Shown one piece after another: positions 51,094 to 58,865 of a stretch of 64,000 nucleotides of DNA. Position numbers and translations under genes: made by a program. The stretch covers positions 1 to 64,000 of the forward strand of contig CAJPOF010000001.1 in the NCBI GenBank assembly GCA_905372235.1. The letters are read 5' to 3'. The notes below the pieces were generated by a model that saw only the letters and a program-made list of their open reading frames with translations, had not been told where the DNA came from and ran no database searches. Each line of letters opens with the position of its first letter. Position 1 is the first letter of the stretch. This DNA comes from an uncultured Treponema sp. (lineage in GTDB: Bacteria > Spirochaetota > Spirochaetia > Treponematales > Treponemataceae).

Positions 51094-53256
51094 ATGGCTG
51101 AAGAAAAAAAAGGATTACCAAAGACCGGCGCAAAAAAGAAGGAGAAGGCTAAGCAGGTTCTGGTCATTGTGGAGTCGCCTTCAAAAGCGCACACAATCGA
51201 AAAATATCTTGGTCCTGGCTATGTCGTAAAGGCTTCCAAGGGACACCTCATCGACCTTCCTAAATCAAGGATGGCTATCGATGTTGAGGACAATTTCAAT
51301 CCGGAATACATAACCGTTCGGGGAAAGGCAAAACTTCTCAAGGAACTTCAGAAAGACGCAAAGAAGTCCGAGGCTGTTCTTCTTGCGTCGGATAACGACC
51401 GAGAGGGAGAAGCGATAGCCTGGCATCTTTGCAACGCCTTAAAGCCGAAAACGGACGCAAAAATCAGCAGAATAGTTTTTAATGAGATAACTCCCGGTGC
51501 GATAAAGGATGCCGTCCTTAATCCGGGCGGCATAATCGAAAGCAAGGTGAACGCCCAGAAGGCTCGCCGTGTGCTTGACCGGCTTGTAGGATACAATTTA
51601 AGTCCTCTTCTTTGGGCAAAGGTAAAAAACGGTCTTTCGGCAGGAAGAGTGCAGTCTGTCGCCTTGCGTCTTATCTGCGAGAGGGAGGATGAGGTTGAAA
51701 GTTTTATTCCGGATGAATACTGGTCGCTGGAATCCGATTTTGTAAAAGGAAAGACAAAATTCACGGCTCAGCTTGTCCGATACAAAGGGGAGACACCCGA
51801 ACTAAAATCCGAGGATGTGGTAAACAGCATAATTGATGAAATAAAGAATTCGGAATGTACGGTTACGAACATAAAGCAGACTGAAAAGACGGTTCGTCCA
51901 AAAGCGCCGTTCACCACCTCGAAACTCCAGCAGTCCGCCGCAAACCGGCTTGGATTCACATCAAGAAAGACAATGCAGATTGCCCAGCAGCTTTACGAAG
52001 GAATCACCATGGGGCAGAACAGAGTCGGTCTTATCACATACATGAGAACGGACTCTGTAAGGATAAGCGAGACCGCATTGGCTGATGTCCGCGCATGGAT
52101 TTCAAAAAACTATCCTAATGAACTTCCGGCTGAGGAAATCCACTACACTGTGGGAAAGGCGGCTCAGGATGCGCATGAGGGAATAAGGCCGACTTACACC
52201 GAATACACGCCTGACTCGGTGAAGGAATACTTGACCCGTGATCAGCTTCGTCTTTACACAATCATATGGGAGCGTTTTGTTTCAAGTCAGATGAACAACG
52301 CAAAGACAATGACAACATCCGCTGAAATCACGGCAGGAGATGCGGTCTTCAGGGTAAGCGCATCAAAGATTTCTGAAAAAGGTTTTTACAGCGTAATACG
52401 AGTTCTTTCATCCAAGGAAGACAAGACGGGAAATCTTCCTAGCCTGAAGGTGGGAGAAGTGCTTCATTCGGACAGTTTCCATCCCGAGCAGCATTTTACT
52501 CAAGGACCTGCACGTTACACGGATGCCTCTATAGTTCGCACCTTGGAGGAAAAAGGAATCGGGCGGCCTTCTACATATGCTCCTATAATCTCCGTTCTGC
52601 TTGACCGCTATTATGTAACACGCAGCAACAAGCAGTTGGTTCCTACTCAGTTGGGAAGGATGATATGCAAAATCCTTGTGGAAAGTTTTCCCGATGTCAT
52701 AAACGAGCATTTTACAGCCGACGTGGAAAACGACCTTGATAAAGTCGAGGCGGACAATCTTGTTTGGAACGACATGATAAGCGGCTTTTACGGCCCGTTC
52801 AAGAATCGTGTCAACGATGTTATGCAGAGCGTCGAAAGCGTGAAGGGAAGCCTTGACGAGCCGACGGACAAGGTTTGCGAAAAATGCGGAAAGATGATGA
52901 TTAAAAAACTCGGAAGATTCGGATTTTTCCTTGCCTGCTCAGGATTTCCCGAGTGCCACAACACGAAATCCATTCCTTTGGCAAAATGCCCGATGCCAGG
53001 TTGCAATGGCGAGATAGTTGCAAGAAAGACCAAAGGCAGAGGAAAAGAATTCTACGGCTGCACAAACTATCCGACATGCAATTTCATAAGCCACTTTAAA
53101 CCGATAGACCAGTATTGCCCAAAGTGCAACTGGTTTCTCGTTGAGAAATTCGACAAAAAGAACGGAACGTACAAGTCTTGCATAAATCCCGACTGTGACT
53201 ACCTTCATACGGCGGACGACGAAACAATCGATTTGCCAGTGGGCGTCGAGGATTGA
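51094..53256 (+). CDS. topA: DNA topoisomerase I
   Basis: 720 residues; type IA enzyme relaxing negative supercoils. The Toprim domain starts with LVIVESPSKAHTIEKYLG and has the metal-binding DNDREGEAIAWHL; the active-site Tyr is residue 316 in LITYMRTDSVRIS. The C-terminus carries three zinc ribbons of four cysteines each (about 590-620, 632-662 and 675-705). AGGAA lies before the ATG, 9 nt after dprA. It is the last gene of the long plus-strand run that begins at mraZ and ends at the terminator at 53292. Confidence 0.96.
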   Translation: MAEEKKGLPKTGAKKKEKAKQVLVIVESPSKAHTIEKYLGPGYVVKASKGHLIDLPKSRMAIDVEDNFNPEYITVRGKAKLLKELQKDAKKSEAVLLASDNDREGEAIAWHLCNALKPKTDAKISRIVFNEITPGAIKDAVLNPGGIIESKVNAQKARRVLDRLVGYNLSPLLWAKVKNGLSAGRVQSVALRLICEREDEVESFIPDEYWSLESDFVKGKTKFTAQLVRYKGETPELKSEDVVNSIIDEIKNSECTVTNIKQTEKTVRPKAPFTTSKLQQSAANRLGFTSRKTMQIAQQLYEGITMGQNRVGLITYMRTDSVRISETALADVRAWISKNYPNELPAEEIHYTVGKAAQDAHEGIRPTYTEYTPDSVKEYLTRDQLRLYTIIWERFVSSQMNNAKTMTTSAEITAGDAVFRVSASKISEKGFYSVIRVLSSKEDKTGNLPSLKVGEVLHSDSFHPEQHFTQGPARYTDASIVRTLEEKGIGRPSTYAPIISVLLDRYYVTRSNKQLVPTQLGRMICKILVESFPDVINEHFTADVENDLDKVEADNLVWNDMISGFYGPFKNRVNDVMQSVESVKGSLDEPTDKVCEKCGKMMIKKLGRFGFFLACSGFPECHNTKSIPLAKCPMPGCNGEIVARKTKGRGKEFYGCTNYPTCNFISHFKPIDQYCPKCNWFLVEKFDKKNGTYKSCINPDCDYLHTADDETIDLPVGVED

Positions 53257-53291
53257 AAATACATTTTCGGCAATAATTTTTGACATTTTCC

Positions 53292-53330
53292 GGGGCGGCG
53301 TTGCTGGGGGGTAACGTCGCCCCTTTTTTT
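53292..53330 (+). terminator. Terminator after topA
   Basis: An 11-bp GC-rich stem with one G-U pair joins 53292-53302 with 53313-53323 and is followed by seven T residues. It closes the division/topA run. Confidence 0.92.
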
Positions 53331-53358
53331 GAAAATCGGTCTTGGGATTTTTATTTTC

Positions 53359-53387
53359 TTGTCCGCAAGGAAATTATGCCATATAGT
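53359..53387 (+). promoter_or_regulatory. Promoter of the alcohol dehydrogenase gene
   Basis: TTGTCC (53359-53364), a 17-nt spacer and TATAGT (53382-53387), about 65 nt before the ATG. Confidence 0.6.
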
Positions 53388-53452
53388 AAAAAAAATGCAT
53401 TATGGCTTAAATGTAGCCTTCCGTGCAAAAAATTACTTTTTCGGAGGTATTT

Positions 53453-54514
53453 ATGAAAATGAAAGGTTATGCGATGCTAAAGCTCGGCGAAACGGGCTGG
53501 ATTGAAAAAGATGTTCCTGCTTGCGGACCGCTGGATGCAATCTGTAAGCCGCTTGCGCTTGCTCCGTGTACGTCGGACGTGCATACGGTTTGGGAAGGCG
53601 CAATCGGCGACAGGCACGACATGATTTTGGGACACGAAGGCTGCGGCGAAGTCGTGGAAGTCGGTTCTTTGGTAAAAGACTTCAAGCCCGGCGACAAAGT
53701 TCTTGTTCCTGCCATCACACCGGACTGGAATTCGCTTGAAGCGCAGGGCGGATATTCAATGCATTCAGGCGGAATGCTTGCCGGCTGGAAGTTCTCGAAC
53801 TTCAAGGACGGCGTTTTCGGCGAATATTTCCACGTAAACGATGCAGACGGAAACCTCGCCCTCATTCCGGACGGAATAAAAATTGAACATGCTCCTATGC
53901 TTTCCGACATGGTTCCTACGGGATTCCACGGTGTTGAGCTTGCCGACGTGCAGTTTGGGGATTCCGTTCTGGTAATCGGAATAGGACCTGTAGGTCTTAT
54001 GGCTGTCGCAGGTTCAGCCTTGCACGGCGCTTCCCACATCTACGCCGTCGGAACTCGCCCTAAATGCGTGGACGCCGCAAAGTTCTACGGCGCAACCGAC
54101 ATCATAAGCTACAAGGAAGGTCCGATTCACCAGCAGGTGCTTGACAAAACCCACGGAAAAGGGGTCGACAAAGTCATCATCGCAGGCGGCACTGTAGATA
54201 CGTTCGAGGATGCAGTAAAAGCGATGAAACCGGGCGGAAAAATCGGCAACGTCAATTATCTTGGTTCAGGAGTTTCAATCAAGATTCCACGCGTCGAATG
54301 GGGAGTCGGCATGGGACACAAGCAGATAAACGGCGGCCTCATGCCCGGCGGCAGGCTTCGCATGGAAAAACTTTCGAGCCTTGTCGCGGTCGGAAAACTC
54401 GACCTTTCAAAACTCATCACGCACACGTTCAAGGGTTTTGAAAACGTCGAAAAAGCGCTCTACCTCATGAAAGACAAACCTGCGGACTTGATAAAACCGG
54501 TTGTCGTAATTTAA
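53453..54514 (+). CDS. Zinc-dependent NADP secondary-alcohol dehydrogenase (TbADH type)
   Basis: 353 residues from the ATG at 53453, 5 nt after GGAGG; a longer frame to 53423 is rejected. The protein follows the Thermoanaerobacter brockii/Clostridium secondary ADH pattern closely: WIEKDVPACGP, APCTSDVHTVWEGAIG, HSGGMLAGWKFSN and KDKPADLIKPVVV. The catalytic zinc ligands are Cys39, His61 and an Asp in LSDMVPTGFHG (equivalent to Cys37, His59 and Asp150 of TbADH). The coenzyme loop AVGTRPKC and the later Tyr in SYKEGP fit NADP(H). It should interconvert ketones such as acetone and secondary alcohols. Its similarity to clostridial enzymes may reflect transfer. Confidence 0.93.
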   Translation: MKMKGYAMLKLGETGWIEKDVPACGPLDAICKPLALAPCTSDVHTVWEGAIGDRHDMILGHEGCGEVVEVGSLVKDFKPGDKVLVPAITPDWNSLEAQGGYSMHSGGMLAGWKFSNFKDGVFGEYFHVNDADGNLALIPDGIKIEHAPMLSDMVPTGFHGVELADVQFGDSVLVIGIGPVGLMAVAGSALHGASHIYAVGTRPKCVDAAKFYGATDIISYKEGPIHQQVLDKTHGKGVDKVIIAGGTVDTFEDAVKAMKPGGKIGNVNYLGSGVSIKIPRVEWGVGMGHKQINGGLMPGGRLRMEKLSSLVAVGKLDLSKLITHTFKGFENVEKALYLMKDKPADLIKPVVVI

Positions 54515-54558
54515 TTTGAGGAACGCCGCATTTTACGGTTCAGGATTTTCAGGGCGGC

Positions 54559-54580
54559 TTTTTGCGGAAATCCGCAAAAA
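54559..54580. repeat. Perfect intergenic hairpin after adh
   Basis: A 10-bp perfect stem (54559-54568 with 54571-54580) lies in a palindrome-rich, GC-rich stretch from 54515 to 54710 that contains no gene and resembles the intergenic elements at 289-385 and 39329-39393. The two-base loop suggests it acts as a cruciform or repeat and not as a terminator. Confidence 0.45.
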
Positions 54581-54718
54581 ACGGGCTTTTCGGGGTTCCG
54601 CCTTTCGGCTTCATTCCTTCGGAACGGCATGCCGCATTTGCGTCCTGCCGCCCCTACAGTCCCTGCCGCTTTCCAAGACAAAAGCGGTTCTTTCGTAAAA
54701 ACGTTCCTCCTGTAAATG

Positions 54719-54760
54719 GGGGATGCCGCACTGTTTTTCAACTTGCGGAATCCCCTTTTT
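54719..54760 (+). terminator. Intrinsic terminator before the CobW gene
   Basis: A 12-bp stem with one mismatch joins 54719-54730 with 54744-54755 and is followed by TTTTT. It ends only 15 nt before the next ATG, so it could terminate adh transcripts or attenuate the CobW gene. Confidence 0.75.
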
Positions 54761-54775
54761 AATTTCCGTTAGCCT

Positions 54776-55675
54776 ATGAAGATTCTTGTAGTGTCCGGCT
54801 TTTTGGGGGCCGGAAAAACCACGTTCATCGAAGCCCTTTCTCGCAAAGCAAAAAGAGAGTTTTCCGTAATGGAAAACGAATACGGCGAAGAAGGCATCGA
54901 CGGTTCGTTTTTGGAGCAGGACAGCCTAAAAGTCTGGGAACTTACCGAAGGTTGTATTTGCTGCTCGCTGAAAAGCGACTTTGCCTCTTCAATTCTTACA
55001 ATCGCGAATACTCTTAATCCCGAATATCTTTTGGTCGAACCTACCGGAGTAGGGCTTTTGAGCTCCGTTTTACGGAACATCGCAAAAATCGAATACGAAC
55101 GAATTAGTCTTTTAGAACCTGTTACCGTCGTCGACGTAAACTGCATTGAGTCCTATTTGCGTTCTTTTCCTGAAATCTACTCCGACCAGATAAAAAACGC
55201 ACGGAACATTGTTCTTTCAAAGTGCGAGGAAGCGGATGAAAGTCGAATCGACGATGCGGTCTCAAAACTCCGCCTTATAAATACCGAGGCGCATATTGTC
55301 CGCACGCCCTACGATTCAATTCCGCCTGAATGGTGGGAAAACATTTTGCAAGAGCCGCTTCACGCCTCTTTCAGAACCCCGCTTTTTTCGAAAAAAATCG
55401 CCGAACCCGACATCGAAAGCCTTTCTTTTTCGGGCATACGTTTTGACTCGATTGAAAGCCTTTCGCAAATCTTTTCGGTTTTGCTTGAAGGTCGGTTCGG
55501 AAAAGTCGTCCGTGCAAAAGGCTTTGTTCCGATAAACGGGCAGTGGGCAAAATTCGACATCGCAGGCGAGCGGTATAAAATCGAGGACTGTCCCCCGATG
55601 AAAACCGCAAAAGCCGTCGTCATAGGAAGCGCGTTGGAAAAATCCGCCCTCGAAAAACTTTTCGGTTGTACGTAG
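54776..55675 (+). CDS. CobW/COG0523-family metal-chaperone GTPase
   Basis: 299 residues. The P-loop GFLGAGKT is at residues 8-15, the metal-binding CxCC motif at 60-63 (GCICC), Walker B in YLLVEPTG and the guanine-specificity region near VLSKCEEAD, where the usual NKxD is replaced. The C-terminal CobW domain (about 215-299) is short. Such GTPases deliver zinc, cobalt or other metals to client proteins. The family member and metal cannot be told; no cobalamin or zinc-uptake gene is adjacent. No ribosome-binding site is evident and a terminator lies just upstream. Confidence 0.87.
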   Translation: MKILVVSGFLGAGKTTFIEALSRKAKREFSVMENEYGEEGIDGSFLEQDSLKVWELTEGCICCSLKSDFASSILTIANTLNPEYLLVEPTGVGLLSSVLRNIAKIEYERISLLEPVTVVDVNCIESYLRSFPEIYSDQIKNARNIVLSKCEEADESRIDDAVSKLRLINTEAHIVRTPYDSIPPEWWENILQEPLHASFRTPLFSKKIAEPDIESLSFSGIRFDSIESLSQIFSVLLEGRFGKVVRAKGFVPINGQWAKFDIAGERYKIEDCPPMKTAKAVVIGSALEKSALEKLFGCT

Positions 55676-55711
55676 CGGCGGTCTAAAAAACAAGACATTT
55701 TGAATGACGCT

Positions 55712-55790
55712 TCCGAACGAAACTGTGTGTTTTATCCGAACGGATCGTGTTGCCTTGTCCGAGCGGATCAGGGTGTCCGATTCGAAACTT
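55712..55790. repeat. Degenerate 23-bp tandem repeat
   Basis: TCCGA recurs at 55712, 55735, 55758 and 55776; the first three copies are 23 bp apart and share a second GAACG/GAGCG element. It lies in the gap between the convergent CobW and RlmI genes (55676-55856), which otherwise holds nothing recognisable. The match is imperfect. Confidence 0.35.
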
Positions 55791-55856
55791 TGGGACTTTC
55801 CTGACTGCAGAAATCTAAAGTTTTTGCTTTGCCTCTGGTGGGGCTTTTTCAGCTGG

Positions 55857-57119
55857 CTACATCACCCTGCACACTGCGCATTTAAGGTATTCGGATCTGG
55901 AATAACCTGAAAGAATAGGGTGGTCAGGTCCTGCGCCTCGCTTTTCAAGTATCTGCACACGACGATGGCTGTCGCTTGCGGCGTGCATTATCATGTCGTA
56001 GAAACTGTGGCTGTCGAAAAAATACGAGCATGAGCAGGTAACAAGGATTCCTCCGCTGTTTAAAAGCCGCATCGCTCTAAGGTTTATTTCTTTGTAGCCG
56101 CCGTACGCCTTCTGTATGGACTTTACGCTTTTTGCGAACGCAGGCGGATCCAGTATTATGACATCAAAACGCTCGCCAGAAGCCTCGTATTCCTTCAGAA
56201 GCGAAAACACGTCCGCCTTTACGATATGCAGGGCATCATTTGCGCCGTTAAGCGATATGTTCTTTTCGGCGGTTTTCAACGCATCGTCCGAAAGGTCTAC
56301 AAGAACCGCTTCCCGTGCGCCGTTCTTGAATGCGTTCAACGCAAACGCACCCGTGTGGCAGAAAGCGTCAAGCAGCTTTTTCCCTTTGCAATAAGAGGCT
56401 GCCACGGCTCTGTTTTTCTTTTGGTCAAGGAAATAGCCCGTCTTCTGTCCGACTGCGACATTCACCTCAAGAAGAACCCCGTTTTCTTCTATTGTAAAAA
56501 CGTTGTCAAAGGATTTTCCAATCCAGCCTGAGCGGAGGGTAAGTCCTTCCTTGAGCCTTACTTCGTCGTCGTCCCTTTCATATATACCGTCCGGAGACGC
56601 ATACTTTCCGAGTGCCTTTAGAATCTCGTTCCTGAATATTTCCGCCGAAAGCGAAAGAAACTGCACAACAAGGAACACCCTTTCTTTTACGTCCCTGTAA
56701 CGTTCGCATATGAAGCCCGGAACAAAGTCCGCCTCGCCGAACACAAGCCGGTAGGAGTCCTCGTCAGAATAGTTCAGCCTTCTTATGTTCACTGCGTCGA
56801 ATATCTTTTTTTCCCAGAACGAATATATGTCCTCAAAAACTTTGTCCGCATGAATGTCTGAAATAAGGCGGATAGTAATCTTTGATTTTCTGTTTATTAT
56901 ACCGGTTCCAAGGAATCCGCCCGCCTTTGTGAACACCTCGACCGCGCTTCCGTCGCCAACGGAATCTTCGCTTGTCTCTTCAAGAGACGACACGCACCAT
57001 TCGTCTCTTTCGGTTTTTCTGTGTTTTATGTGCGAAATCTCATTGTCGTAGACCCATGGAAAACCGTGACGGATTTCTTCGTCTTCTTTTATTTTAAGGA
57101 ACACTCGTGGATAAATCAT
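55857..57119 (-). CDS. rlmI: RlmI-like class I rRNA methyltransferase
   Basis: 420 residues from the ATG at 57119; a longer frame to 57155 would run over the promoter. An N-terminal PUA-like domain (PRVFLKIKEDEEIRHGFPWVY) precedes the RlmI/RlmK central domain and a SAM-dependent catalytic domain. Key motifs are GQKTGYFLDQKKNR, LLDAFCHTGAFAL for SAM, VDLSDDAL, ILDPPAFAK and CSCSYFF. RlmI methylates C1962 of 23S rRNA; related paralogues have other targets. A PUA insertion of about 15 residues (40-60) makes it slightly longer. There is no Shine-Dalgarno site; a perfect TATAAT ends 7 nt before the start. Confidence 0.88.
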   Translation of the reverse strand: MIYPRVFLKIKEDEEIRHGFPWVYDNEISHIKHRKTERDEWCVSSLEETSEDSVGDGSAVEVFTKAGGFLGTGIINRKSKITIRLISDIHADKVFEDIYSFWEKKIFDAVNIRRLNYSDEDSYRLVFGEADFVPGFICERYRDVKERVFLVVQFLSLSAEIFRNEILKALGKYASPDGIYERDDDEVRLKEGLTLRSGWIGKSFDNVFTIEENGVLLEVNVAVGQKTGYFLDQKKNRAVAASYCKGKKLLDAFCHTGAFALNAFKNGAREAVLVDLSDDALKTAEKNISLNGANDALHIVKADVFSLLKEYEASGERFDVIILDPPAFAKSVKSIQKAYGGYKEINLRAMRLLNSGGILVTCSCSYFFDSHSFYDMIMHAASDSHRRVQILEKRGAGPDHPILSGYSRSEYLKCAVCRVM

Positions 57120-57126
57120 GGGCTCG

Positions 57127-57155
57127 ATTATAGAATTTTTTGAAAGACTGCACAA
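57127..57155 (-). promoter_or_regulatory. Leaderless-type promoter of rlmI
   Basis: On the minus strand TTGTGC (57150-57155), 17 nt and a perfect TATAAT (57127-57132), 7 nt before the ATG at 57119. Confidence 0.55.
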
Positions 57156-57192
57156 CGGAAAACACCTGTGTTTTTAATTGGCAAAAATACCG

Positions 57193-57273
57193 CCGATAAA
57201 AAACGCTTTCAAGTTTCCGGGGCGAACATCGCCGATTTTGCCTTTCTGAAACTCGCTTATCGGACGCATTTTT
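57193..57273 (+). ncRNA. Possible structured RNA in the rlmI/sugar-operon gap
   Basis: Three nested stems can form: 57193-57199 with 57257-57263 (7 bp), 57212-57217 with 57248-57253 (6 bp) and 57221-57225 with 57229-57233 (5 bp). T6 follows at 57268-57273. It lies upstream of both flanking promoters, so it is not their leader. No convincing own promoter is visible, so this stays a weak candidate. Confidence 0.25.
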
Positions 57274-57390
57274 TAATTGCATTGTAAAAAGTCGGAAAAT
57301 CGCAAATCCGCATTTCCGCATTTTGACAAAAGATTTCTGTTTTTGAATTTTCAGGAATGCATAAAAACACTAGAATTTTGTCCGTTTGGT

Positions 57391-57419
57391 TTGACAAGTT
57401 TTTGATAGAGTCCTAAAAT
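57391..57419 (+). promoter_or_regulatory. Promoter of the sugar ABC operon
   Basis: A perfect TTGACA (57391-57396), a 17-nt spacer and TAAAAT (57414-57419). Just downstream GTAC is repeated (57429-57432 and 57439-57442), a possible operator at the transcription start. The leader is about 50 nt. Confidence 0.8.
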
Positions 57420-57475
57420 TATACAAATGTACATTATTGTACGTAAAAAAGTCATACACAAAAATGGAGGACTAA

Positions 57476-58741
57476 ATGAAAAGATTGATGACTTTAGTGG
57501 TTGCTGCCGTTCTTGTTGCGGCTGCTTTTACAGGCTGCCAAAAGAAAGGACAGGATTCTTCTGGCAAGATAAAACTTGAGATGTACTACTACAAGCAGGA
57601 AAATCAGGAAGGTCTTAAAAACATCATCAAGGCTTTTGAGAAGGCAAATCCGAATATTTCCGTTTCGCCTTTGATTATTCCAAACGATGCGGACTCTGCT
57701 ATGTCTGCACGTGCGGCTCAGGGCGACTTGCCTGACATTCTGCAGATGCAGTCGTATTCTCGTGTAAAAGAATACGCTTCAAAAGGCTATCTTGTTGACC
57801 TTACAGGCAAAAACTGCATGATGAATGTTCTTGAAAGCGCTCTTCCTGCGGTCATGTACGACGGAAAAGTCTATGCAATGCCGATGGACTATGCAGGAAT
57901 CGGAATCATATACAATAAGGACATTTTTGAAAAGTGCGGACTTGAAGCTCCTTCTACATACAGAGAACTTGAGAAGGTGTGCCGAGTTCTTAAAGATAAC
58001 GGATATGTTCCTTTTGCGGCTCTTCTAAAAGAGAACTGGTCGGTCGGTCACTTCATCACGCTGGTTCATACTGCTCTTCTTCAGGAACAAGGTATTCCGG
58101 TAGATACTTTTGTCGGACTTATGAAGGACGGAAAGGCTTCCTACGGTGATGTCGATACGGCGAAACTTTTCAGCATTCTTGATTTTTACAAGGCGAACAT
58201 GAATCCCAACGCAGCGGAAATGGACGGCGGCGCTCAGCAGCAGTCGTTTGCCAAGGGCGAAGCTGCCATGATGGTTCAGGGACTTTGGGCATATGTAGAT
58301 GCCATGAAACTTAATCCGAACCTCAACGCAGGATTCATTCCGTTCCCTGTATACAATGATGTGAATATGAACAAGATGTACGCTGACGTAGACTCAACTT
58401 TCGGAATATCTTCACAGTCGTCCCCTGAGGAACAGGAAGCTGCTATCAAATTCTTGGATTTCCTTGCTTCCGATGAAGGCTCAAAACTTTGGGTTTCCGA
58501 ATACAAGCTTACAAACTCATTCAAGGGCGGAGATTTCTCTTCACTCGGAGTTCCTTATGCCGAACTCATGAGTTCTGTTGCTATGCGAGGAGCAAACCCG
58601 TGGGCGTTCAGCCAGTATCCTTCGGCTGTGTTCGAGGATGGATGCAAGAGAGGCGCCCAGCAGTATATGATGCAGAAAAAAACTGCCGCTGACTTAATCA
58701 AAGGAATTGATGAGCAGTGGGCTGAATCTGCAACAAAGTAA
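57476..58741 (+). CDS. Sugar ABC transporter substrate-binding lipoprotein (family 1)
   Basis: 421 residues. Signal peptide and lipobox AFTGC (Cys21) indicate an inner-membrane-attached or periplasmic lipoprotein. The mature part has the family 1 extracellular binding fold: EMYYYKQENQEGLKNIIKAFEKANP, ADSAMSARAAQGDLPDI, GKVYAMPMDYAGIGIIYNKDIF, and FAKGEAAMMVQGLWAY. It resembles MsmE-like binders of oligosaccharides; the ligand is unknown. GGAGG precedes the ATG. A terminator-like hairpin separates it from the permease genes. No ATPase is in the operon, so a shared MsmK/UgpC-type ATPase is likely. Confidence 0.93.
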   Translation: MKRLMTLVVAAVLVAAAFTGCQKKGQDSSGKIKLEMYYYKQENQEGLKNIIKAFEKANPNISVSPLIIPNDADSAMSARAAQGDLPDILQMQSYSRVKEYASKGYLVDLTGKNCMMNVLESALPAVMYDGKVYAMPMDYAGIGIIYNKDIFEKCGLEAPSTYRELEKVCRVLKDNGYVPFAALLKENWSVGHFITLVHTALLQEQGIPVDTFVGLMKDGKASYGDVDTAKLFSILDFYKANMNPNAAEMDGGAQQQSFAKGEAAMMVQGLWAYVDAMKLNPNLNAGFIPFPVYNDVNMNKMYADVDSTFGISSQSSPEEQEAAIKFLDFLASDEGSKLWVSEYKLTNSFKGGDFSSLGVPYAELMSSVAMRGANPWAFSQYPSAVFEDGCKRGAQQYMMQKKTAADLIKGIDEQWAESATK

Positions 58742-58751
58742 TCGCCTGTTG

Positions 58752-58800
58752 AAAAAGTCCGGGAAGGTAAAGCCTTCTTGGACTTTTTGAAATTTTCTTT
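58752..58800 (+). terminator. Partial terminator between binding protein and permeases
   Basis: A continuous 16-bp stem with two G-U pairs joins 58752-58767 with 58773-58788 and is followed by GAAATTTTCTTTT. It should make the binding protein more abundant than the permeases, a usual ratio in ABC importers. Confidence 0.75.
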
Positions 58801-58865
58801 TACGAATGGTCGCATATGTTTTTGAATATACGGTCGAATTAAATAAAGCATAAAGGATTAAAATA

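Noticed and set aside
55704..55910. 68-codon frame after the CobW gene
   Set aside because: Overlaps the 3' end of rlmI in antisense and the degenerate repeats; no ribosome-binding site.
57094..57321. 75-codon minus-strand frame upstream of rlmI
   Set aside because: It would run across the rlmI promoter and the structured element and has no start signal.
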